Below, one piece after another: positions 1 to 5,117 of a DNA stretch of 15,991 nucleotides (positions within the stretch are counted from its first letter, which is position 1; each line of letters starts with the position of its first letter). The stretch is from NCBI GenBank assembly GCA_040756085.1, contig JBFMAE010000340.1:1-15991 (forward strand), given 5' to 3'. The DNA comes from JBFMAE01 sp040756085 (GTDB lineage Bacteria; Desulfobacterota; BSN033; UBA1163). The notes below the pieces were generated by a model. The model did not search any database. It was not told where the DNA came from and saw nothing but the letters and a program-made list of their open reading frames with translations. Position numbers and translations under genes: made by a program.

Positions 1-81
1 CGATGCGAGATTGATATCCATTATGAGAATATCCAAAGAGAGATGCAAAACATTTTTAAAACCATTGGCATTGCCGCTTAG
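1..81 (+). CDS. C-terminal tail of an upstream gene (partial)
   Basis: Frame 1 is open from the window edge to a TAG stop at 79-81 and gives 26 residues ending in FKTIGIAA. The mix of charged and hydrophobic residues is protein-like, both other forward frames are closed early, and a perfect hairpin starts two bases after the stop, as expected at a gene end. The fragment is too short to assign a family. It could be a chance open frame, because 26 codons stay open by luck fairly often. Confidence 0.4.
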   Translation, partial: RCEIDIHYENIQREMQNIFKTIGIAA

Positions 82-83
82 TC

Positions 84-107
84 ATATCGACAATCTTTTG
101 TCGATAT
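84..107 (+). repeat. Perfect 10-bp hairpin just after the first stop codon
   Basis: ATATCGACAA (84-93) and TTGTCGATAT (98-107) are exact reverse complements around a TCTT loop. The hairpin begins immediately after the TAG of the partial gene. No T-run follows on either strand, so it is not a canonical intrinsic terminator. It may stabilise the mRNA 3' end or be an operator. Confidence 0.5.
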
Positions 108-220
108 CAATTCCCTAAGGGCCCTAATATAATAGCAATAATTATTCCCCTATTCTTGTATTTCATAAGTGGGGCAAAAAGTCGTAGTATTTGAATTTTG
201 GTTCGATATAGATGGCATTT

Positions 221-256
221 TGTCACACATTTATTTAAAAAGGTGTGTCATTTTTT
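221..256 (+). terminator. Probable Rho-independent terminator
   Basis: TGTCACAC (221-228) pairs with GTGTGTCA (243-250) with one T-T mismatch, the AT-rich interior can zip up further, and six T's follow directly (251-256), with another T-run at 262-267. This polarity fits termination of rightward transcription from the gene ending at 81. The rest of the AT-rich gap 108-399 shows no reading frame I can support. Confidence 0.45.
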
Positions 257-369
257 CCATCTTTTTTATAGATTTTGGATTTAAGGGGGATAGATAGAAG
301 AGGGAAAAAAATAACCTATTGAAATCACTATAATTTTAAAAAGTGGCCCCAAACCTTCATAAGGAAGAT

Positions 370-392
370 TGGCACGAAATTTGATATATAAT
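370..392 (+). promoter_or_regulatory. Putative promoter abutting the receiver-domain gene
   Basis: Two overlapping promoter readings are possible. A sigma54-like element, TGGCACG-N4-TTGAT (370-385), has the correct GG-N10-G spacing but A instead of the usual C of the -12 GC. A perfect sigma70 -10 box TATAAT lies at 387-392, with no good -35 at 16-18 bases. Either reading puts the transcription start at about 396-399, i.e. at the ATG (400), giving an almost leaderless mRNA. Confidence 0.35.
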
Positions 393-399
393 TTATCTT

Positions 400-834
400 A
401 TGAAGGAAAAGATTAAATGGGCCTTTATCGTAGATAAGGACGAGTTTGTTCGGCTCAGCTTAAATAAAATTTTGAAAAAATATGGATTCCATGTGGAAGA
501 GATCGAAGATTTTTCTCAGTTAGAAAGAAGAAAAAATGATGTTAAGGGAGGAATAATCTTAGCGGATGTGGAGATTGAAGTTTTGGAGAGGTGGCTCCAC
601 ATGCTGAGAAAATGGAATGATCGTTTCATCCTGATGACCCCTTTGGTCACCGATGAGCTCACTCTACGTTTAAAAAAAGTAGGCATTCATCGCATCCTCA
701 AGAAACCGGTTGAACCAAGATACTTGAGGAGAGTGATCCGGGAGATTTCATTCCCCGATGAAGTAAAGGTTCCTTCATTGGGTAAAAAGGGGGAGGGTTC
801 CCGATTTAATCAGAAAGGAGGTGAAGACAAATGA
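400..834 (+). CDS. Stand-alone response-regulator receiver-domain protein
   Basis: The 144-residue protein is a single receiver (CheY-like) domain with no output domain. Visible landmarks are the N-terminal strand with D12 in IVDKDE, the phospho-acceptor candidate D56 in IILADVE, the switch threonine T80 in FILMT, and the conserved lysine-proline K102-P103 in ILKKPVEP. The acidic pair near D12 is altered: the second Asp expected in VDD is Lys13. The usual M-P after the phospho-Asp is also absent, so metal-dependent phosphorylation may be weakened or lost. The last 25 residues are a charged tail that contains the ribosome binding site of the next gene. No Shine-Dalgarno sequence precedes ATG 400. 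The 3' end overlaps the lipoprotein gene by ATGA (831-834), so the two are probably co-translated. Partner kinase and role are unknown. Confidence 0.75.
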   Translation: MKEKIKWAFIVDKDEFVRLSLNKILKKYGFHVEEIEDFSQLERRKNDVKGGIILADVEIEVLERWLHMLRKWNDRFILMTPLVTDELTLRLKKVGIHRILKKPVEPRYLRRVIREISFPDEVKVPSLGKKGEGSRFNQKGGEDK

Positions 835-1019
835 AGAAGTGGATCTTTCTCTTTCTTGCGATGGTTTTGGTCATCAATGTCGCCACAATGGGGATTGGGT
901 GCAAAGCCAAGGAGGCACCAAAGCCAGCAGCCAAAGAGGAGGTGAAACCTGCTGAGGCGCCAGCTCCGGCTGCGCCTGCTCCAGCTCCAGCAGCACCTGA
1001 AGCAACACCTAAAAAGTAA
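831..1019 (+). CDS. Small Ala/Pro-rich lipoprotein
   Basis: The 62-residue product has a typical lipoprotein leader: two lysines, a hydrophobic stretch (residues 4-19) and a lipobox-like GIGC with the acceptor Cys at 24. The -3 residue is Gly rather than Leu, so the box is imperfect. The mature part (25-62) is almost wholly Ala, Pro, Lys and Glu with repeated AP pairs. That composition is expected of a flexible envelope-spanning linker rather than an enzyme. It is preceded by a near-perfect Shine-Dalgarno AAAGGAGGTGA (814-824), and its ATG overlaps the stop of the receiver gene. Such small lipoproteins are common in Gram-negative genomes and often lack a known function. Overprediction is unlikely given the signal sequence and strong ribosome binding site. 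Confidence 0.7.
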   Translation: MKKWIFLFLAMVLVINVATMGIGCKAKEAPKPAAKEEVKPAEAPAPAAPAPAPAAPEATPKK

Positions 1020-1076
1020 GCTGGGACAGTGGATAGGTTGTGATGTTTGAAGAAAAAATTTTTGTTGATTGAGTAT

Positions 1077-1112
1077 TTGGCGCCCCCTCTTGGAGACAAA
1101 GGGGGGCGCCAA
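1077..1112 (+). repeat. Strong 11-bp GC-rich hairpin downstream of the lipoprotein gene
   Basis: TTGGCGCCCCC (1077-1087) and GGGGGCGCCAA (1102-1112) are exact reverse complements with a 14-base loop, 58 bases after the lipoprotein stop. No T-run follows on the plus or minus side, so it is not a classical intrinsic terminator. It may block 3' exonucleases or be a dispersed palindromic repeat. Confidence 0.6.
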
Positions 1113-1231
1113 CAGAATACCATGAGCTTTAAAGATTCTCTGGTGGGGTAAATATTATTCGACGTCAACGCAAAAAGAAGAAAAGGTGCACACCTGCTAT
1201 TCAGGAAAGAGGACATTTCCCTTGTCTTGCA

Positions 1232-1265
1232 GGAGGTATCGGAATGATATCTCCTTTTTTATTTT
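1232..1265 (+). terminator. Rho-independent terminator (or attenuator) before kamA
   Basis: GGAGGTATC (1232-1240) pairs with GATATCTCC (1246-1254), nine pairs including one G-T, with loop GGAAT and then TTTTTTATTTT (1255-1265). This is a textbook intrinsic terminator for rightward transcription. It may simply end the receiver/lipoprotein unit. No clear promoter lies between it and kamA, so it could instead be an attenuator in the kamA leader. Upstream pairings CCTGC (1193-1197)/GCAGG (1229-1233) and GGAAA/TTTCC (1204-1220) overlap its 5' arm. Confidence 0.65.
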
Positions 1266-1296
1266 CTGAGAAGACGGACCAGGTAGCTGTCCCATG

Positions 1297-1323
1297 TCCT
1301 GCGGATGGGTGTGCAGGAAGGAG
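1297..1323 (+). promoter_or_regulatory. kamA ribosome binding site, partly in a hairpin
   Basis: AGGAAGGAG (1315-1323) sits five bases before ATG 1329 and is the best Shine-Dalgarno near the kamA start. The alternative ATG 1305 has none. GCAGGA (1313-1318), which overlaps this site, is exactly complementary to TCCTGC (1297-1302), so a small hairpin could hide it. Whether the hairpin is regulatory is inference. Confidence 0.4.
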
Positions 1324-1328
1324 CGAAG

Positions 1329-2648
1329 ATGGAGCCTGCTTCAGACCCTAATTTGTCTGTCCCGCTGAGGGGGACAGAAAAGACCTTGCAACTTTTTTTG
1401 TTTCCCGTTCCGACAGAACGGAGAAAGGTGCCCATCCTCCGCAGAAGCTCTGCTTCGGAGGATGGGGAGGAGACAAAAGAGGTCATCCCTCCGCTGGGGA
1501 GGGATGTTTCAGAGAAGGAATGGAATGACTGGAGATGGCAGCTTCGACATCGGATCACCACCCTTGAGCAGATGAAGGAGATCATTCAACTCACCCCCGA
1601 GGAGATCGAAGGGATCAGACATTCAAAAGGGAGATTGGCTTTAGCCGTGACCCCATATTTTGCGAGCCTGATGGACCCGGTCAATCCCAGCTGTCCCATC
1701 CGGAGGCAAGCGATCCCTCGGGTTGAAGAATGCCATCTTTCAAAAAATGATATGGTTGATCCCTGTGGAGAGGATAAGGATTCCCCTGTACCGGGTCTTG
1801 TCCACCGCTACCCGGATCGAGTGCTCTTGCTCGTTACCGATCAATGCGCCGTCTATTGCCGGTACTGTACTCGAAGGCGATTAGTGGGGAGCAATGAACG
1901 GTCCATCACCCAAGGAAATTTTGAGGAAGTCCTGAAGTATCTGAAGAGCCACCGGAAGGTTCGCGATGTCCTCCTATCCGGAGGCGATCCGCTTCTCCTG
2001 GAAAATGAGAGGCTGGAAGAGATTTTAAGCCGATTGAGGGCGCTTCCTCATATCGAACTCCTCCGGATCGGAACGAGAGTTCCGGTGACCCTTCCTCAGC
2101 GAATTACCGGCGGGCTGGTGAGGATGTTGAGAAAATATCACCCCCTCATGATCTCCATTCATTTCACCCACCCCAAGGAGATCACCGATGCGGTGAAAAA
2201 GGCCTGTAGCGACCTGGCGGATGCGGGCATCCCTCTGGGAAGTCAGACCGTGCTTCTCAAAGGAATTAATGATAAACCTTATATTATGAAAAAGCTGGTT
2301 CAGGAACTCCTCAAAATTCGGGTCCGCCCCTATTATATCTATCAATGTGACCTGGCCATGGGGACGGAACATTTTCGCACCTCGGTCGCCACTGGGATTC
2401 AGATCATAGAAAAATTACGCGGTCACACGACGGGTTATGCCGTTCCTACTTATGTTGTCGATGCACCCGGTGGGGGAGGAAAAATCCCTGTCGAGCCTGA
2501 TTATGTCGTCTCGAGGGGAAAAGGGAAAATTGTTTTGAGAAATTATGAGGGGAAGGTGTTCGAGTATCCAGAGCCGAATATCATTGAATTTAAGAAATCC
2601 AGGTCCGTTGGGGAAGAAAAGGTTGTTCCAAAGAAGGTGATGGCTTAA
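1329..2648 (+). CDS. kamA: Lysine 2,3-aminomutase (KamA family radical SAM, PLP enzyme)
   Basis: The enzyme converts L-lysine to L-beta-lysine using S-adenosylmethionine, a 4Fe-4S cluster and PLP. Counting from ATG 1305, the radical-SAM motif CAVYCRYC has Cys 181, 185 and 188, and the PLP lysine is K393 in APGGGGK. The two acidic residues that bind the lysine side-chain amine in the Clostridium enzyme are kept (D349 in YQCDL, D386 in VVDAPGGG), as is HRYPDR (167-172). This favours free lysine over glutamate or EF-P as substrate. The C-terminal cysteine cluster of the clostridial enzyme is missing. The start chosen is ATG 1329, which has a good ribosome binding site; ATG 1305 has none. Conserved homology begins only at about residue 68 (VSEKEWNDWRWQ). 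The roughly 60 residues before it are low-complexity and encoded by four palindromes, so GTG 1428 or another later start is possible. It is paired with an ATP-grasp gene 13 bases downstream. Confidence 0.9.
   Translation: MEPASDPNLSVPLRGTEKTLQLFLFPVPTERRKVPILRRSSASEDGEETKEVIPPLGRDVSEKEWNDWRWQLRHRITTLEQMKEIIQLTPEEIEGIRHSKGRLALAVTPYFASLMDPVNPSCPIRRQAIPRVEECHLSKNDMVDPCGEDKDSPVPGLVHRYPDRVLLLVTDQCAVYCRYCTRRRLVGSNERSITQGNFEEVLKYLKSHRKVRDVLLSGGDPLLLENERLEEILSRLRALPHIELLRIGTRVPVTLPQRITGGLVRMLRKYHPLMISIHFTHPKEITDAVKKACSDLADAGIPLGSQTVLLKGINDKPYIMKKLVQELLKIRVRPYYIYQCDLAMGTEHFRTSVATGIQIIEKLRGHTTGYAVPTYVVDAPGGGGKIPVEPDYVVSRGKGKIVLRNYEGKVFEYPEPNIIEFKKSRSVGEEKVVPKKVMA
1356..1506 (+). repeat. Cluster of four palindromes inside the 5' end of kamA
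   Basis: Four hairpins lie head to tail. They are TCTGTCCC/GGGACAGA (1356-1378), CCGTTC/GAACGG (1405-1421), CCCATCCTCCG/CGGAGGATGGG with inner AAGC/GCTT (1431-1466), and CATCCCTCC/GGAGGGATG (1484-1506). All outer stems are perfect. The first and fourth share the core CCGCTGRGG. The frame stays open through them, and they encode exactly the part of the protein that has no counterpart in clostridial KamA. They may be an in-frame inserted repeat family or a structured mRNA leader. Confidence 0.65.
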
Positions 2649-2661
2649 AAGAGGAAAGAAT

Positions 2662-3693
2662 ATGGAAGGATCTGCGTTAAAAGTGGCTGTACTGTACAAC
2701 CTATTTGAACGACTCCAGAAAGGGGAGGAGAAGGATGCCCTGGCAGAGGATGCCATCATCGAAGAGATTGGAGCAGTAGAACATGCAGTCCTTTCTCTCG
2801 GCCACCAATGCTTTGTGATGGCCATTCAAGATGACATCCATCCGGCCATCCACTGGTTGAAGGAGATCCAACCCGATGTCGTCTTCAACTTGTGCGAAAG
2901 TGTTTACGGGAATTCCTGCTGGGAGATGAATATCCCTGCCCTGATGGACCTTTTTCGAATTCCTTACACGGGGTCCCCTCCTCTCACCTTGGGATTGTGT
3001 CAAGACAAAGGGAAGGTGAAGGACATCCTTATGTCCCAAGGCATCCTGACCCCCCGATATAAAATCTTCGATCGGGGGGTCAACCATGTCAAAGGGAATA
3101 TCTTTCCCATCATCGTCAAGCCCCTTCATGAAGATGGGAGTCTGGGGATTTCCAGGGGAAGTGTGGTATTCGACGATGAGACGTTGAGCAAGCAGATTCA
3201 GTATGTGATCGAGAAATACCATCAACCTGCCTTGGTGGAAGAGTTCGTTGATGGCAGAGAGCTGAACGTCGGTTTGATGGAGACCAATGGAAAGGTGGGA
3301 GTCCTTCCTATCTCAGAAATCGACTATTCGGAGTTTCCAGAAGGGGTTCCCAAAATATGCGGATATGAGGCCAAGTGGATTACAGAGAGCATCGAATATC
3401 AAAAATCAAAACCCATCTGTCCTGCTCCTTTGGAATGGGTGGTGAAAAAGAGGGTTGAACATGTTGCTGTGAAGGCCTTTAAACTGTTCGGATGTCGGGA
3501 TTATGCGAGAGTAGATATCCGCATTGACAGGGATGGAAAAATCTATGTGTTGGAAGTGAACCCCAACCCAGACATTTCTCCCCAATCCGGGATGGCCCGC
3601 GCCATCAAAGTCCAGGGACTGACTTATGAGGAATTCGTCGGCATACTGCTTGAGAGAGCACTTCAAAGAAAAGATTCGGAGATGAGGAGATAG
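2662..3693 (+). CDS. D-alanine-D-alanine-ligase-like ATP-grasp enzyme
   Basis: This 343-residue protein has the D-Ala-D-Ala ligase fold and size. An N-terminal lobe carries FNLCES (75-80) and PYTGSP (101-106), followed by the ATP-grasp core: CQDKGKVK (113-120), VKPLHEDGSLGI (152-163), VEEFVDGRELNVG (192-204), the metal-binding ARVD (282-285) and LEVNPNPDIS (297-306). All expected ATP and Mg residues are present, so it should form an amide bond through an acyl-phosphate. It starts at ATG 2662 behind GAGGAAAG, 13 bases after kamA, so the two are surely co-transcribed. The context makes a house-keeping cell-wall ligase less likely. A ligase that uses beta-lysine or another amino acid supplied by KamA is an attractive inference, but substrate specificity cannot be read here. 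A genuine Ddl remains possible. Confidence 0.8.
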   Translation: MEGSALKVAVLYNLFERLQKGEEKDALAEDAIIEEIGAVEHAVLSLGHQCFVMAIQDDIHPAIHWLKEIQPDVVFNLCESVYGNSCWEMNIPALMDLFRIPYTGSPPLTLGLCQDKGKVKDILMSQGILTPRYKIFDRGVNHVKGNIFPIIVKPLHEDGSLGISRGSVVFDDETLSKQIQYVIEKYHQPALVEEFVDGRELNVGLMETNGKVGVLPISEIDYSEFPEGVPKICGYEAKWITESIEYQKSKPICPAPLEWVVKKRVEHVAVKAFKLFGCRDYARVDIRIDRDGKIYVLEVNPNPDISPQSGMARAIKVQGLTYEEFVGILLERALQRKDSEMRR

Positions 3694-3791
3694 GGAGATA
3701 CGGGGATTTACCAAAACAAAAAAATACACTGAAATAATATTCATGCCATTTGCCAATAACGTCCTCCCCTTTCCTACTCACGTGTAGAATC

Positions 3792-3819
3792 TTGAAAATT
3801 TATTAATCTAAGCTATTTT
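3792..3819 (+). promoter_or_regulatory. Putative sigma70 promoter for the rRNA methyltransferase gene
   Basis: TTGAAA (3792-3797) is followed after 16 bases by TATTTT (3814-3819). The 181-base gap 3694-3874 is AT-rich and then pyrimidine-rich, with no open frame or hairpin I can support. The next gene starts at 3875 behind AGAAGGGG. Confidence 0.3.
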
Positions 3820-3874
3820 GGCACCTCATCTTCCCATTATCCCATTTCACCATCCATTCTCTTAGAAGGGGACA

Positions 3875-5056
3875 ATGGCAATCCTTCCAAGGGTTATCCT
3901 TAAGAGAGGCAGAGAGAAACCGGTATTGCGGGGACACCCCTGGGTCTTTTCAGGAGCGGTCGCAAAGATAGAGGGAGAGGTTTCTCCTGGGGATGTTGGA
4001 GAGGTTTACTCCGGGGAAGGGGAATTTTTAGGCATGGGGCACCTCAATCCCAACTCCCAGATCATCCTCCGCCTCCTGACAGAAAAAAGAGAAGAGATTG
4101 GAGATCATTTTTTTAGAGAACGCATATCCAAGGCGACCACCTTAAGAGAAAAATGGCTTAGGGGAAAGACCAATGCCTATCGGGCAGTCAATGGAGAGGG
4201 GGACTTCCTGCCCGGACTGGTCGTGGACCGTTATGGGGATATCTTTGTTCTCCAATGTTTGACAGCGGGAATGGAGCGGGTAAAAGGGTTTTTAACCGAT
4301 TTGCTGGTCAACGATTTCTTTCCTCAAAGTGTCTATGAAAGAAGTGATGTGAGCACGAGGAGAGAGGAAGGATTGCCGGAAACAAGTGGTTTTCTCTACG
4401 GAAAGGAGGTTTCAGACCGCATTGAAATAGAGGAATACGGTTGCCGATTTAGAGTCAATGTAAAGGAGGGTCAAAAAACCGGTTTTTACTTGGATCAGAG
4501 GGAGAATCGCCTTGCATTGGAGAGAGTTTCTTCCGGGAAGAGAATTTTGGACTGTTTTTGCTATACCGGAGCTTTCTCCATTCATGCAGGGGTAGGAGGT
4601 GCGAAAGAGGTGACCCTGATCGATTCCTCTGAGGATGCTTTAAATATGGCAGGGGAGCATTTCGAATTGAACCGTCTGGAGAAAATACCCCATCACGTGA
4701 TCCGAGGAGATGTTTTTGAAGTGATGAGAAACCTGGAACACGGATATGATATCGTCATCCTCGACCCTCCCCCTTTTGCAAAAAAGAAAGGACATCTTCA
4801 CCGTGCCTCAAGGGGATATAAAGACCTCAATCTTTCGGCCTTCCGTTTGTTGAAGAAGGAGGGCCTCCTCTTCACCTTTTCTTGCTCCCATCATATAAGT
4901 TGGAATCTCTTCCAGAAAATTGTATTTTCCGCAGCGGTGGATGCAGGGAAAAGGGTTCAACTCTTAAGCCGAATGGGACACCCTATCGACCACCCGATTC
5001 ATCTATCCCATCCCGAAGGGGAGTATCTAAAAGGTCTGGTCTGCAGGGTATTGTAA
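3875..5056 (+). CDS. rlmI: RlmI-like class I SAM-dependent 23S rRNA (cytosine-C5) methyltransferase
   Basis: The protein (393 residues, close to E. coli RlmI) has an N-terminal PUA-type RNA-binding region (about 5-70, with GHPWVFSGA at 20-28) and a C-terminal Rossmann methyltransferase. The SAM site is LDCFCYTGAFSIHAG (225-239) followed by the acidic LIDSSEDAL (248-256). The m5C motif IV is ILDPPPFAKKK (295-305), and the catalytic cysteine is probably Cys337 in FTFSCSHH. KEGQKTGFYLDQR (197-209) is the conserved YccW/RlmI signature before the SAM domain. It should methylate C5 of a 23S rRNA cytosine (C1962 in E. coli numbering). The start at ATG 3875 has AGAAGGGG five bases upstream. It appears to be transcribed alone, since aspS has its own promoter after it. 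The family assignment is firm; the exact target base is by homology. Confidence 0.88.
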   Translation: MAILPRVILKRGREKPVLRGHPWVFSGAVAKIEGEVSPGDVGEVYSGEGEFLGMGHLNPNSQIILRLLTEKREEIGDHFFRERISKATTLREKWLRGKTNAYRAVNGEGDFLPGLVVDRYGDIFVLQCLTAGMERVKGFLTDLLVNDFFPQSVYERSDVSTRREEGLPETSGFLYGKEVSDRIEIEEYGCRFRVNVKEGQKTGFYLDQRENRLALERVSSGKRILDCFCYTGAFSIHAGVGGAKEVTLIDSSEDALNMAGEHFELNRLEKIPHHVIRGDVFEVMRNLEHGYDIVILDPPPFAKKKGHLHRASRGYKDLNLSAFRLLKKEGLLFTFSCSHHISWNLFQKIVFSAAVDAGKRVQLLSRMGHPIDHPIHLSHPEGEYLKGLVCRVL

Positions 5057-5060
5057 GTCC

Positions 5061-5089
5061 TTGACCGGTCAATGAGATTCGGTTAATAT
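5061..5089 (+). promoter_or_regulatory. Putative aspS promoter with an overlapping 12-bp palindrome
   Basis: TTGACC (5061-5066) and TAATAT (5084-5089) are separated by 17 bases, a good sigma70 arrangement starting four bases after the preceding stop codon. The -35 box is half of the perfect palindrome TTGACCGGTCAA (5061-5072), which could be an operator. Predicted transcription start is about 5096. Confidence 0.45.
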
Positions 5090-5117
5090 AAATTATTTAT
5101 TTTGGAGGAGATTTAAT

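Noticed and set aside
1077..1112. Intrinsic terminator at the 11-bp GC hairpin
   Set aside because: No T-run follows the stem on either strand; the terminator at 1232-1265 fits much better.
1113..1265. Known lysine or SAM riboswitch before kamA
   Set aside because: The leader is too short and lacks the conserved core sequences of those riboswitch classes as I know them; only a generic attenuator-like structure is supported.
1022..1294. TGGGACAG (1022-1029) and CTGTCCCA (1287-1294) as terminal inverted repeats of a small mobile element
   Set aside because: The match is only eight bases and does not extend, no target duplication is visible, and CTGTCCC/GGGACAG motifs recur several times here, so chance pairing is likely.
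3817..3836. Sigma54 promoter starting at TTTTGGCACC before the rRNA methyltransferase gene
   Set aside because: The -24-like TGGCAC has no TTGC at the required distance; the sequence there is CTTCC.
4474..4487. Perfect palindrome AAAAACCGGTTTTT inside the RlmI-like gene
   Set aside because: It falls in codons for the conserved GQKTGF segment that any family member would have, so the palindrome is best explained by coding constraint and chance.
4882..5064. 60-codon open frame overlapping the 3' end of the RlmI-like gene
   Set aside because: It is an out-of-frame shadow of a conserved coding region without its own ribosome binding site.
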